64,000 bases of DNA, from contig NZ_CP132342.1 of assembly GCF_040529055.1 (NCBI RefSeq), forward strand, positions 3,718,001 through 3,782,000, read 5' to 3'. A model generated the notes under the pieces. That model searched no databases. It had not been told where the DNA came from and saw nothing but the letters and a program-made list of their open reading frames with translations. A program made the translations under genes and the position numbers. Each line of letters starts with the position of its first letter. Positions within the stretch are counted from its first letter, which is position 1. Shown one piece after another: positions 55,477 through 64,000 of the stretch. The DNA is from Xanthomonas sontii. Lineage in GTDB: Bacteria > Pseudomonadota > Gammaproteobacteria > Xanthomonadales > Xanthomonadaceae.

Positions 55477-57174
55477 TCACACCGTGTCATCGCCCGACGC
55501 TTCGACGCTGCGCACGAGCCGCCCGTCCTGCAACCGATAACGCACATGCACCACTCCCTCTGGCAGCGCATCGTGACTGATCAGCAGCAGGCTGCGCTGG
55601 CCCAGCGCCTGCGCCAGGTCGCGCAGCAGCGCCTGCGCGGTGTCCACGTCCAGGCCTTCGGTGGGTTCGTCCAGCACCAGCAGCGGTGCCTCGCGCAGCA
55701 GAGCACGGGCCAGGGCCAGGCGCCGCGCCTGGCCGGCGGACATGGTGGCGCCGTTTTCGCCGAGCCAGGCGTCGAGGCCACCGACTTCGTGCAGCCAGGC
55801 GTCGAGCCGCACGTCGGCCAGTACCCGCTGCAGGCGCGCATCGTCGGCCGATGGATCGCCCAGGCGCAGATTGTCGCGCACGCTGCCGGCGAACACCGGC
55901 GCGCCCTGCGGCAGCCAGGCGACGCGGCGATGCCAGTGCGCCTCGGCGACCTCGCGCAAATCCGTGCCGGCGAAGCGGACGCTGCCCTGTTGCGGGTCCC
56001 ACAGCCGCAGCAGCAGCGCCGACAGGGTGGTCTTGCCGCTGCCGCTGTCGCCGGAGAGGGCGATGCGCTCGCCCGGCGCGATGCGCAGGGACACACCGTC
56101 GAGTACGCGCCGCGCCTCGCCCGGCCAGGCGAACACCACGTCATCGAACTGCACCTCGCCGGTCGCCGGCAGCGAACGCGGTTGCGCCGGGTCTAGCACC
56201 GGTGGCGCCTGCCCGGCGATCGCCTGCAGGCGCCGCGCGGCGACGCGGCCGGACTGCAGCGCCTGCCAGGCCAGGCCGGCCCCGGCCCAGACCTCGAGCA
56301 GGGCCACGGTCAGGAACACCAGGCCGGCGGCCTGTTCGGCGCTGATCGCGTCGGCACGCGCCGCACCCAGCGCCACCCACAGCATCGCCAGCAGGCCCAG
56401 CGCCGCGCACAGCGCGTGCAGCGCGTTGCCGCCGATCAACCGCTGCCGCTGGCGCCGGTCTTCGCTGCGCAGCGCCTGTGCGCTGGCATCCACGCGCGCG
56501 ATCCAGGCGGCTTGCGCGTCGAGCGCGGCCAGGTCGGCGGCGCCCTCCAGCCCTTCGTAGGCCAGGGTGCGCAAGGCTTCGCGCTGCTGCGCGCGTGCGC
56601 GTTCGCGGGCCTCGCCGCCGCGCGCCACCACCCACGGCACGCCGAGCCCGATCGCCAACGCCAGCGCGGTCAGCACCAGCGCCGCCGGCCCGTGGATCGC
56701 CGCTGCCGCGGCAATGCCGATCGTGCCGACGCCGAGCAGTGCGGCCAGCGGCGCCAGCGCGCGCACCACCAGGCCGTCAACCTCGCCGATGTCCGACATC
56801 AGCCGTGCCAGCAGTTCGCCGGTGCGGCTGGCGCCGAGCCGTGCCGGTGCCAGCGGCAGTGCGCGGCGGAAGAACCACACCCGCAGGTCGCGGGCGATGC
56901 GCAGGGTCGCGTCGTGTCCGACCAGCTTTTCGCCGTAGCGCGAGGCGATGCGCGCGAAGGTCAGTGCGCGAATGCCGGCCGACGGTGAGAAGAAGTTGAA
57001 GCCGCTGCCCATGCCGACCGCGCCGGCCAGCGCCGCGGCGGTGAGGAAGCCGCCGGACAGGCCGAGCAGCCCGACCCCGGCCAGCATCGTGCACAGCACC
57101 AGCAGCGCGGTCAGCAGCAGCCGGCCGAGATGGCGGCCGAACACGCCGCGCAAGCTGTCGCGGGTGCCGCTCAT
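55477..57174 (-). CDS. cydC: thiol reductant ABC exporter subunit CydC
   Basis: One half of the heterodimeric CydDC exporter of cysteine and glutathione needed to assemble cytochrome bd. It has 565 residues: six membrane spans, then an ATPase with Walker A SGDSGSGKTTLSALLL, signature MSAGQARRLALARALL and Walker B LLVLDEPTEGLD. The switch histidine is seen in LLISHDAL. The ATG at 57174 overlaps the cydD stop. The early FNFFSPSAGIRALTFARIAS block fits CydC. Confidence 0.95.
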   Translation of the reverse strand: MSGTRDSLRGVFGRHLGRLLLTALLVLCTMLAGVGLLGLSGGFLTAAALAGAVGMGSGFNFFSPSAGIRALTFARIASRYGEKLVGHDATLRIARDLRVWFFRRALPLAPARLGASRTGELLARLMSDIGEVDGLVVRALAPLAALLGVGTIGIAAAAAIHGPAALVLTALALAIGLGVPWVVARGGEARERARAQQREALRTLAYEGLEGAADLAALDAQAAWIARVDASAQALRSEDRRQRQRLIGGNALHALCAALGLLAMLWVALGAARADAISAEQAAGLVFLTVALLEVWAGAGLAWQALQSGRVAARRLQAIAGQAPPVLDPAQPRSLPATGEVQFDDVVFAWPGEARRVLDGVSLRIAPGERIALSGDSGSGKTTLSALLLRLWDPQQGSVRFAGTDLREVAEAHWHRRVAWLPQGAPVFAGSVRDNLRLGDPSADDARLQRVLADVRLDAWLHEVGGLDAWLGENGATMSAGQARRLALARALLREAPLLVLDEPTEGLDVDTAQALLRDLAQALGQRSLLLISHDALPEGVVHVRYRLQDGRLVRSVEASGDDTV

Positions 57175-58955
57175 GGTTGCGCTCCCTGGGTCGCGGCGGA
57201 GGCGTTGCGGGCCGGCAACCGCAGCACGGTATCGGCCCAGCGCATCGCCGCCTCGCTGTGGGTGGCGACGATCACGCTGCGGCCGCGGGCGAACTCCGCC
57301 AGCGTGCGCAGCAGGTCCGCCTCGGTGTCCGCATCCAGGAACGCGGTCGGTTCGTCCAGCAACAGCAGTTCCGGATCGCGCAGCAACAGTCGCGCCAGGC
57401 CGATGCGCCGCGCCTCGCCGCCGGACAGGCCGAAACCACGCTCGCCGATCGGCGTGTCCAGCCCCTGCGGCAGACGCGCGGCGAAGCGCAGCACCTGCGC
57501 CGCCTCGGCGGCGGCATGCAGTTGCGCAGCGCTGGCCTGCGGATCGGCCAGGCGCAGGTTGTCGGCGATGCTGCCGTGGAACAGATACGGCCGCTGCCCG
57601 GCGTAGCCGATGCGCAGTCCCTTGCGCACCTGCAAGGTACCGGCACGCGGCGGCAGCCACCCGGCCAGCGCTTCCAGCAGCGTGCTCTTGCCGCTGCCAC
57701 TGGGGCCGACCAGGGCCAGGCGCTGTCCGGCATGCAGATCGACATCCAGGCCCTGCACCGCGTCGCAGCGCGCACCCAGCGGCCGCAGATGCAGCGCGCG
57801 CGCCTGCAGCAGCGGTACCTCGCGCGACGCGCTTGTGGAAGGCGCGGCGACGGGCATTGCCTCGGCAGCGGCGTCGTTCGGCACGACGGCCCCCTCGGCG
57901 TGCGCAGCCGGCGCATCCGTGGCCTGCGGCAGGCTTTCCAGCAGGCGCTCCACCTCGGCCGCCGCGGCCAGCGCATTGGCGCGGTCGTGGTAATGCGCGG
58001 CCAGGCGCCGCAGCGGCGCATAGAACTCCGGCGCCAGCAGCAGGCAGAACACGCCGGTGCCCAGGGTCGGCACGCTGCCGTGCAGGGCGATCATGCCGAG
58101 GTAGCTCAGGCCCAGGTACAGCGCGACGATCGCCACGCTGACCGAGGCGAAGAACTCCAGCACGGTGGACGACAGGAACGCGATGCGCAGCACTTTCAGC
58201 GTGCGCTCGCGCACGCCCTCGGCGGCAGCGGCGATCCCGCGCAGTTCGTCGTCGCCGCGCCCGTACAGGCGCAACAGGCCCAGGCCCTTGAGGCGGTCGG
58301 CGAAGTGCCCGCCCATCCGCGCCAGTTCGCGCAACTGACGGCGACCGGCGGCCTCGGCGCCCCAGCCCACCAGCATCATGAAGATCGGCACCAGCGGCGC
58401 GGTGAACAACAGGATCAGACCGACCACCCAGTCGCTCCACGCCACCGCCAGCACGATCAGCAGCGGCACCACGCTCACTTCCCAGCGCGCGGGCCGGTAG
58501 CCGGCGTAGTAGCCATCCAGCGCATCGCCATGCGCCAGCAGCAGTTCGCCGAGTTCGCCGTTGCGCTGCCCACGCAGCCACAGCGGCCCGCGCTGCAGCA
58601 GTTGCCGGTACACGCGCCGACGCAATTCGAGTTTGGCCGCATCGGCGACATCGCCGGCAGCCCGCTGCGCGGCGACGCCGAGCCCGGCGCGCAGGACCAA
58701 CACCAGCGCCAGCAGGCCCAAGGCCGGCAGTGCCTGCGCCAGGTCACGGCGTTCGACCAGCAGCGCCTGCACCAGCCAGGCGATGGCGCCGGCCTGCACG
58801 ATCAGCAGCGCGCCGGACGCGCTGATCGCCGCCGCAGCCAGGCGCTGGCGGCCGCGCGCGGCCACGGCCAGGGCCTCCAGCCAGCGCATGCGCTGCTGCC
58901 GCTGCTGCGGCGTATCGGCGGGCAGTGCAGTGGACGGCTCGGCGGAATCGGTCAA
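57171..58955 (-). CDS. cydD: thiol reductant ABC exporter subunit CydD
   Basis: Other half of the CydDC exporter, 594 residues. Membrane part first, then ATPase with Walker A VGPSGSGKSTLLEAL, signature LSGGEARRIGLARLLL and Walker B LLLLDEPTAFLD. The open frame starts with TTG at 58955. An ATG at 58889 would give 572 residues, starting at the family's RWLEAL stretch; neither has a strong ribosome site. The gene diverges from cydA, with an FNR-type box between them. Confidence 0.94.
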   Translation of the reverse strand: MTDSAEPSTALPADTPQQRQQRMRWLEALAVAARGRQRLAAAAISASGALLIVQAGAIAWLVQALLVERRDLAQALPALGLLALVLVLRAGLGVAAQRAAGDVADAAKLELRRRVYRQLLQRGPLWLRGQRNGELGELLLAHGDALDGYYAGYRPARWEVSVVPLLIVLAVAWSDWVVGLILLFTAPLVPIFMMLVGWGAEAAGRRQLRELARMGGHFADRLKGLGLLRLYGRGDDELRGIAAAAEGVRERTLKVLRIAFLSSTVLEFFASVSVAIVALYLGLSYLGMIALHGSVPTLGTGVFCLLLAPEFYAPLRRLAAHYHDRANALAAAAEVERLLESLPQATDAPAAHAEGAVVPNDAAAEAMPVAAPSTSASREVPLLQARALHLRPLGARCDAVQGLDVDLHAGQRLALVGPSGSGKSTLLEALAGWLPPRAGTLQVRKGLRIGYAGQRPYLFHGSIADNLRLADPQASAAQLHAAAEAAQVLRFAARLPQGLDTPIGERGFGLSGGEARRIGLARLLLRDPELLLLDEPTAFLDADTEADLLRTLAEFARGRSVIVATHSEAAMRWADTVLRLPARNASAATQGAQP

Positions 58956-59058
58956 AACGGGCTCGGCGCGGCGAACGAAGTCGCCAGTTTAGCGGGAAGG
59001 CGCTTCCGGACCGGAACCGCCGTGGTCGCCACGATGCCGGGCGCCCCGGTTCCGCACA

Positions 59059-59072
59059 TTGATCTGAATCAA
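59059..59072. promoter_or_regulatory. FNR/ANR-type box (TTGATCTGAATCAA)
   Basis: Perfect match to the FNR half-sites TTGAT-N4-ATCAA. It lies 104 bases from the cydD start and 90 from cydA, so it may switch on both the bd oxidase and its exporter at low oxygen. Confidence 0.85.
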
Positions 59073-59161
59073 GGTCGAACGCGCCGCAGCGGCGGAAGAT
59101 CGCCTCCAATCTCCCGCCACTCGGCCACCCAGATGCACATCTTCCACGAGGTAGCACAGCC

Positions 59162-60751
59162 ATGATCGACACCACTGTCGTAGAGCTGTCGCGGCTGCAG
59201 TTCGCCATGACCGCGATGTACCACTTCCTGTTCGTCCCGCTCACCCTGGGCCTGTCCTTCATGATCGCGATCATGGAGAGCGTGTACGTCATGACCCGCA
59301 AGGACGTGTGGCGGCGCATGACCCTGTTCTGGGGCGTGCTGTTCGGCATCAACTTCGCGATGGGCGTGGCCACCGGCATCGTCATGGAGTTCCAGTTCGG
59401 CATGAACTGGTCCTACTACAGCCACTACGTCGGCGACATCTTCGGCGCGCCGCTGGCGATCGAAGGGCTGATGGCGTTCTTCCTGGAGGCGACCTTCATC
59501 GGCCTGTTCTTCTTCGGCTGGAGCAAGCTCACCCCGGTCAAGCACCTGATGGTGACCTGGCTGATGGCGCTGGGCACCAACCTGTCGGCGGTGTGGATCC
59601 TGATCGCCAACGGCTGGATGCAGAACCCGACCGGTGCGGTGTTCAACCCGGACACCATGCGCATGGAAGTGGTCGACTTCATGGCGGTGGTGTTCAACCC
59701 GGTGGCGCAGGCCAAGTTCGTGCACACGGTCAGCGCCGGCTACGTGACCGGCGCGGTGTTCGTGATGTCGATCAGCGCGCTGTACCTGCTGCGCGGCAAG
59801 CACCGCGACATCGCCCGGCGTTCGTTCGCGGTGGCCGCCGCGTTCGGCCTGGCCTCCTCGCTGTCGGTGGTGGTGCTGGGCGACGAGAGCGGCTACGCCG
59901 CCAACGAACACCAGAAGATGAAGCTGGCCGCGATCGAGGCGATGTGGGAGACGGAGCAGGCGCCGGCCGACTTCACCGCCTTCGGCATCCCCAATCAGGC
60001 CACCGGCAAGAACGACTACGCGATCAAGGTGCCGTACCTGATGGGCCTGATCGCCACGCGCTCGTTGAACACGCCGGTGCCGGGCATCCTGGAACTGGTC
60101 AAGCGCGCCGAGCACCGCGTGCGCGGCGGGCAGATCGCCTACGGCGCGCTGCAGCGGCTCAAGGCCAACCGCAACGACGCCGAGGCGCGCGCGGTGTTCG
60201 ATCGCCACTGGCAGGACCTGGGCCACGGCCTGCTGCTCAAGCGCTACCGCGAGGACATCCTCAACGCCACCCCGGAGGAGATCGCCAAGGCCGCACTGGA
60301 CACGGTGCCGCGCGTACTGCCGCTGTTCTGGACGTTCCGGGTGATGGCCGGCCTGGGCTTCTACCTGATCGCGTTCTTCGCCGCCGCGCTGTGGTTCTCG
60401 TGCAAGCACAATTTCGAGGACAAGCGCTGGTTCCTGAAGCTGGCGCTGTGGACACTGCCGATGCCGTGGATCGCGATCGAGTGCGGCTGGTTCGTGGCCG
60501 AGTACGGCCGCCAGCCGTGGGCGGTGGAAGGCGTGCTGCCGACCTTCTATGCCGCCTCCGGCCTGGCCCTGCACGACATCCTGATCACCCTCGCCGGCTT
60601 CGTGGCGATCTACACCACGCTGCTGATCATCGAGATCAAGCTGATGCTCAAGGCGATCCGCAAGGGGCCGGACGACCTGCCCGCGCTGCTGCAACCCGCC
60701 CCGCGTCCCGTCACCCCGATCGCCGCACCTGCGGCCGCCGGCCACCTCTGA
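59162..60751 (+). CDS. cydA: cytochrome bd ubiquinol oxidase subunit I
   Basis: Haem-bearing subunit of the bd oxidase, reducing O2 with quinol electrons. It has 529 residues and nine membrane segments. H21 ([14 protein letters not shown]) is the expected haem ligand. The quinol/haem signature [13 protein letters not shown] is present near residue 445. A loop of moderate length lies between the central helices. It heads cydABX and has the FNR-type box 90 bases upstream. Confidence 0.97.
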   Translation: MIDTTVVELSRLQFAMTAMYHFLFVPLTLGLSFMIAIMESVYVMTRKDVWRRMTLFWGVLFGINFAMGVATGIVMEFQFGMNWSYYSHYVGDIFGAPLAIEGLMAFFLEATFIGLFFFGWSKLTPVKHLMVTWLMALGTNLSAVWILIANGWMQNPTGAVFNPDTMRMEVVDFMAVVFNPVAQAKFVHTVSAGYVTGAVFVMSISALYLLRGKHRDIARRSFAVAAAFGLASSLSVVVLGDESGYAANEHQKMKLAAIEAMWETEQAPADFTAFGIPNQATGKNDYAIKVPYLMGLIATRSLNTPVPGILELVKRAEHRVRGGQIAYGALQRLKANRNDAEARAVFDRHWQDLGHGLLLKRYREDILNATPEEIAKAALDTVPRVLPLFWTFRVMAGLGFYLIAFFAAALWFSCKHNFEDKRWFLKLALWTLPMPWIAIECGWFVAEYGRQPWAVEGVLPTFYAASGLALHDILITLAGFVAIYTTLLIIEIKLMLKAIRKGPDDLPALLQPAPRPVTPIAAPAAAGHL

Positions 60752-60770
60752 CCCCGGCAGGAGACACACC

Positions 60771-61922
60771 ATGGATTTCATTGCATTGGACTACACCACG
60801 CTGCGCGTGATCTGGTGGCTGCTGCTGGGCATCCTGCTGATCGGCTTCGCGGTGATGGACGGATTCGACCTGGGCGTCGGCGCGCTGCTGCCGTTCGTGG
60901 CCAAGACCGACGCCGAACGCCGGCTGGTGGTCAACACCATCGGCCCGGTCTGGGAAGGCAACCAGGTCTGGTTGATCCTGGGCGGCGGCGCGATCTTCGC
61001 CGCCTTCCCGCCGCTGTACGCGGTGAGCTTCTCCGGCTTCTACCTGGCGATGTTCGTGATCCTGTTCGCGCTGATCCTGCGCCCGGTCGGGTTCAAGTTC
61101 CGCGGCAAGCTGCCCGGCCAGCGCTGGCGCAACGGCTGGGACTGGGCGCTGTTCGTCGGCGGCTTCATCCCGGCGCTGATCATGGGCGTGGCGGTGGGCA
61201 ACGTGCTGCTGGGCGTGCCGTTCCACTTCGACGACACCCTGCGGGTGTTCTACACCGGCAGCTTCTTCGGCCTGCTGATGCCGTTCGCCCTGCTCGCCGG
61301 TCTGCTCAGCGTGAGCATGCTGGTGGCGCACGGCGCGGCGATGCTGGTGCTGAAGACCGACGGCCCGGTGGCCGAGCGCGCGGCGCGCTACGGCAGCGTC
61401 GCCGCCCTGGCGGCCTGCGCGCTGTTCGCCGGTGCCGGGGTGTGGGTGGCCACCGGCCTGCCGGGCTACGCGGTCACCTCGCAGGTGGTCACCGACGGCG
61501 CCACCAACCCGCTGCTGAAGACCGCCGTGCTCGGCGAGGTGGGCGGCTGGATGCACAACTACAAGACCATGCCGCTGACGGCCCTGGCCCCGGCCGCCGG
61601 CCTGCTCGGCCTGCTGCTCAGCGCGGCGCTGTTGCGCAAGCGCCGCGGCGGCCTGGCGTTCATCGCCTCCGGTGCGGCCATCGCCGGCATCATCCTGACC
61701 GTGGGCTTTGCGATCTTCCCGTTCCTGCTGCCGTCCTCCAGCCAGCCGGGCTCCAGCCTGACCGTGTGGGACGCCTCCAGCAGCCACCTGACCCTGTGGA
61801 TCATGCTGCTGGCCACCGTGGTGTTCCTGCCGATCATCCTCGGCTACACCACCTGGGTGTACCGCGTGCTCAAGGGCAAGGTCACCTCCGCCTCTCTGGA
61901 CGACAACCCCAACGCGTACTGA
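60771..61922 (+). CDS. cydB: cytochrome bd ubiquinol oxidase subunit II
   Basis: Second subunit of the bd oxidase, 383 residues, eight membrane segments. Family motifs are [19 protein letters not shown] near residue 25 and [20 protein letters not shown] near residue 60. A good ribosome site (CAGGAGACACACC) precedes the ATG, 19 bases after cydA. No defect is seen. Confidence 0.97.
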   Translation: MDFIALDYTTLRVIWWLLLGILLIGFAVMDGFDLGVGALLPFVAKTDAERRLVVNTIGPVWEGNQVWLILGGGAIFAAFPPLYAVSFSGFYLAMFVILFALILRPVGFKFRGKLPGQRWRNGWDWALFVGGFIPALIMGVAVGNVLLGVPFHFDDTLRVFYTGSFFGLLMPFALLAGLLSVSMLVAHGAAMLVLKTDGPVAERAARYGSVAALAACALFAGAGVWVATGLPGYAVTSQVVTDGATNPLLKTAVLGEVGGWMHNYKTMPLTALAPAAGLLGLLLSAALLRKRRGGLAFIASGAAIAGIILTVGFAIFPFLLPSSSQPGSSLTVWDASSSHLTLWIMLLATVVFLPIILGYTTWVYRVLKGKVTSASLDDNPNAY

Positions 61923-61945
61923 CGCGCCCGCAAGGAGAAACGATC

Positions 61946-62077
61946 ATGTGGTACTTCGCCTGGATTCTCGGTGTCGGCCTGGCCTCCACCGCCGCCATCC
62001 TCAACGGCATGTGGTTCGAGGCGCGCGAGCGCAACGCCGCGGATGCCGCCGCGGACGCGGCCGCTGCGGGGGACTGA
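61946..62077 (+). CDS. cydX: cytochrome bd oxidase small subunit CydX
   Basis: A 43-residue single-span subunit that stabilises the bd oxidase. The MWYFAWILGVGLA start is the family signature. The tail after the helix is acidic and Ala-rich. AAGGAG lies nine bases before the ATG, and the gene follows cydB by 23 bases. Confidence 0.95.
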   Translation: MWYFAWILGVGLASTAAILNGMWFEARERNAADAAADAAAAGD

Positions 62078-62096
62078 AATTTTTTTGCAAAGGCGC

Positions 62097-62125
62097 TTGC
62101 CGAATGCGGAAGACCTCCGTATCAT
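62097..62125 (+). promoter_or_regulatory. sigma-70-type promoter for tRNA-Pro
   Basis: TTGCCG (62097-62102), a 17-base spacer, and TATCAT (62120-62125), ending 12 bases before the tRNA. Confidence 0.7.
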
Positions 62126-62137
62126 GTGCGGCTCCTT

Positions 62138-62214
<77 letters not shown>

Positions 62215-62233
62215 GTTTCAAGGTCACAAGAAG

Positions 62234-62264
62234 CCTGGAAAACCACAGTTTTCCGGGTTTTTTT
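62234..62264 (+). terminator. rho-independent terminator of tRNA-Pro
   Basis: Ten-pair stem CCTGGAAAAC / GTTTTCCGGG (one G-U) with a 4-base loop, followed by seven Ts, starting 20 bases after the tRNA. Confidence 0.93.
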
Positions 62265-62462
62265 GTGTCTGCAATCCGGGATAGGCCGCGCGGTGCGGTG
62301 ACACCCCTCCTGCCCCTGCCCCGGCCAGCACGCGTCCTCTCGGGGCCGCGGCGGCTTGACTCCATGGCCTGGCTTTTCGCCACAATGGTGGCGGGGAACC
62401 GGCGCATTCATCCCCACCTCCTTCCTTGGCGACCAAGCGTGCCGGAAGCGAGGTGGCGGGCA

Positions 62463-62499
62463 TGTCCGTTTCGACGTTCACGACTCAGACAAACGGACA
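62463..62499 (+). promoter_or_regulatory. inverted repeat just before a small secreted-protein gene
   Basis: Nine-base arms TGTCCGTTT (62463-62471) and AAACGGACA (62491-62499) with a 19-base loop, ending eight bases before the ATG at 62507. In RNA it would hide the ribosome-binding region. It might also be a DNA operator. Confidence 0.5.
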
Positions 62500-62506
62500 C
62501 GACACC

Positions 62507-62836
62507 ATGAAACTGCAAGCGGCACTCTGCCTCTCGTTGATCGTTTTGTATTGCGCACCCGCAGCAGCGGTGACCGAAACCGACAAGCAGGTGGACCGAC
62601 TCGGCGTGCAGGGCGTACAGGGCGGCGCGACTGCCTACTTCAGCGTCAAGGATGCGCTCTCCACCACCTGCAAGTTCGACATCGTCTACCTCAACCTCGG
62701 CGACGAGTTCGGCAAGGCCGCCTATGCGAGCCTGCTCGCCGCGCAGACCTCGGGCAAGAAGCTCTCGCGCTTCGAGTATTGGCAATCCGCTCCAGGCGAA
62801 ACCTGCACGCTCTCGCTGGTCGAATCGCACAGCTGA
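62507..62836 (+). CDS. small secreted protein, unknown function
   Basis: A 109-residue protein. The signal peptide MKLQAALCLSLIVLYCAPAA is cut near AAA/V. The mature part has two cysteines (STTCKFDIVYL, GETCTLSLVE) and a glycine-rich beginning (LGVQGVQGGATAYFSVKD). No motif is recognised. Longer frames starting at 62426 include the upstream inverted repeat and are unlikely. It stands next to an hlyD remnant. Confidence 0.65.
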   Translation: MKLQAALCLSLIVLYCAPAAAVTETDKQVDRLGVQGVQGGATAYFSVKDALSTTCKFDIVYLNLGDEFGKAAYASLLAAQTSGKKLSRFEYWQSAPGETCTLSLVESHS

Positions 62837-62858
62837 TCGGCACTGACTACGGCCGCGC

Positions 62859-62975
62859 TCAGCGCAACCGCGCCTTCAACAGCGGCCGCAGCAGGTAGTT
62901 CAGCACGCTGCGCTTGCCGGTCAGGATGTCGACCTCGGCCACCATGCCCGGGATGATCGGCAACGCCACCGGCAT
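62859..62975 (-). pseudogene. C-terminal fragment of an HlyD-family secretion adaptor
   Basis: The last 38 codons of the minus-strand frame read MPVALPIIPGMVAEVDILTG and end KRSVLNYLLRPLLKARLR-stop. That is the characteristic C-terminus of type I secretion membrane-fusion proteins (MPGMVAEVDIxTGKRTVLxYLLKP). The preceding codons in this frame are not HlyD-like, so only the tail remains. The rest of the gap 62837-63185 shows no gene. Confidence 0.75.
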
Positions 62976-63185
62976 GGCCAGGTTCTGCGTGACTGCGTGC
63001 GTCCCTCCATCGGCTGCGTTCGCGAACCGCGCCGGTAAACGATTGCATCGACAGGCGCAGGCGACACCGTGCGGCCGGCGCGCCCGAGCAGCGCCCGGCC
63101 CTGTCATGGCGATCGGCCCACCGAACCCGGACGGTCGGCAGCGCGACGCGTGGCGTCGCGCGCCGCCGATGCGGCACTCTCTGGC

Positions 63186-64000
63186 TCAGTACACCGGCAA
63201 ACTGATGAAACTGGCCTGCTGCGGCGTGTGCCAGATCCGCTGCGTCGCCTTCTGGTAATCGCCGGGCTTGGCGAAGTAGATGTTGGGCACGTAGGTCTGC
63301 GGATTGCGGTCGTACAGCGGGAACAGGCTCGACTGCACCTGCACCATCACCCGGTGGCCGCGCTCGAAGGTGTGGTTGGCCGTCGGCAGGCCGAAGCGGT
63401 AGGCCAGCGGCTGGTTCGGGGTCAGCGGCGCCGGATGCTCGAAACTTTCGCGGTAGCGGCCGCGGAAGATCGCCAGCGACACCGGCAATTCGTAGCCGCC
63501 CAGTTTCGGATCGGACGCCATCTGGTCCGGGTACACGTCGATCAGCTTCACCACCCAGTCGCTGTCGCTGCCGCTGGTGGAGGCCTGCAGGTGCACCTGC
63601 GGCGCGCCGGCGATGCGCAGCGGCGCCTGCAGCGGTTCGCTGACGAAGGTCAGCACGTCCGGGCGGCCGTCGACGAAGCGCTGGTCGTGCACCAGCCAGG
63701 TGGTCCACATGTCGCGGTCGCCGAACACCACCGGGCGCGGCACGAACGGCACCGGCTTGGCCGGGTCGGACACGTATTCGGTGTACTCGCCCTGCCCGGC
63801 CTTGGGCGCCTCGAACGAGACGCGGCCGCCGGCCTCCAGGTACAGCGGCTTGCTCTGCGCCGGGCAGCCCTGCGCGCAGCTCAGCGGCCAGCGCTGCAGG
63901 CGGTCCCAGTGGTTGGCGCCGGTGTCGTAGATCAGCACCGGCGGCGTGTCGGCCTTGGGCGCGCCGTCGACCAGGTACTGATCGAAGAACGGCTTGAGCA
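63186..64000 (-). CDS. CocE/NonD family hydrolase (partial, N-terminal part outside window)
   Basis: The C-terminal 270 residues of an X-Pro dipeptidyl-peptidase/cocaine-esterase-like enzyme. Seen are PVLIYDTGANHWDRLQRWPL, DVLTFVSEPLQAPLRIAGAP and the jelly-roll domain with DWVVKLIDVYPDQ and GHRVMVQVQSS. The reading frame continues through the right edge. Family members hydrolyse acyl or peptide bonds; the nucleophile lies outside the window. The substrate is unknown. Confidence 0.9.
   Translation of the reverse strand, partial: LKPFFDQYLVDGAPKADTPPVLIYDTGANHWDRLQRWPLSCAQGCPAQSKPLYLEAGGRVSFEAPKAGQGEYTEYVSDPAKPVPFVPRPVVFGDRDMWTTWLVHDQRFVDGRPDVLTFVSEPLQAPLRIAGAPQVHLQASTSGSDSDWVVKLIDVYPDQMASDPKLGGYELPVSLAIFRGRYRESFEHPAPLTPNQPLAYRFGLPTANHTFERGHRVMVQVQSSLFPLYDRNPQTYVPNIYFAKPGDYQKATQRIWHTPQQASFISLPVY

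Overview
The window looks like a chromosomal segment of a Xanthomonas-type gammaproteobacterium (Xanthomonadaceae). The reasons are the very high GC, the Entner-Doudoroff sugar block, a TonB-dependent receptor/LacI/ABC carbohydrate locus, a XadA-like trimeric autotransporter, and intergenic repeats of the kinds scattered through this family (GGGAATC-type iterations and 'GGAGCGGCTTCAGCCGCGAC' hairpins). I cannot name the species. There are no CRISPR arrays, insertion sequences or prophages.

Layout. 1-2.4 kb: the start of the succinate dehydrogenase operon (minus strand: DUF1674/SDHAF4-like gene, sdhC, sdhD, partial sdhA) diverging from ygfZ. 2.4-22.6 kb: a sugar island. A UgpC/MalK-type ATPase diverges from zwf-glk-pgl-edd-eda (glucose to pyruvate and GAP by the Entner-Doudoroff route). 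Facing these is a long minus-strand block: lacI, an Oar-like TonB receptor, a GH144-like (PF10091) lipoprotein glycanase, an ABC sugar-binding lipoprotein, two permeases, and a large secreted F5/8-type C plus (alpha/alpha)6 protein. Three near-identical LacI-type operators (3653, 18330, 22549) tie the block to the distant ATPase/zwf promoter region. 22.7-27.2 kb: bolA-yciI, then scpA-scpB-rluB. 27.3-29.7 kb: a small secreted protein, a lipoprotein and a CDP-diglyceride hydrolase.

29.8-41.1 kb: a 1850-residue trimeric autotransporter with almost identical internal repeats, then a NarL-type response regulator, a hybrid histidine kinase with receiver and HPt domains, and an EAL protein with a degenerate receiver and altered EAL active-site motifs. 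The set resembles Roc/Bvg-type adhesin control systems. 41.1-44.4 kb: a 24-codon hydrophobic ORF, a secreted protein, and an omega-amidase/methionine aminotransferase pair. 44.6-51.6 kb: a complete cytochrome c maturation set, ccmABCDEFGHI. 51.9-55.2 kb: a MetX-family acyltransferase (probably serine O-succinyltransferase) and an S8 protease of lower GC. 55.5-62.1 kb: cydDC diverging from cydABX with a perfect FNR/ANR-type box between them. 62.1-64 kb: tRNA-Pro(CGG) with its promoter and terminator, a small secreted protein, a fragment of an HlyD-type adaptor, and a partial CocE/NonD hydrolase.

How it works together: the receptor, glycanase, ABC importer and shared ATPase would bring a glucan-like oligosaccharide into the cytoplasm, where Glk-Zwf-Pgl-Edd-Eda take the sugar to pyruvate. 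The Sdh, Ccm and Cyd sets serve respiration. The most notable points for follow-up are the three-operator LacI regulon with the GH144-like locus, the adhesin/two-component/degenerate-EAL set, and the intergenic G-tract repeats, one of which supplies the C-terminus and stop codon of the ATPase.
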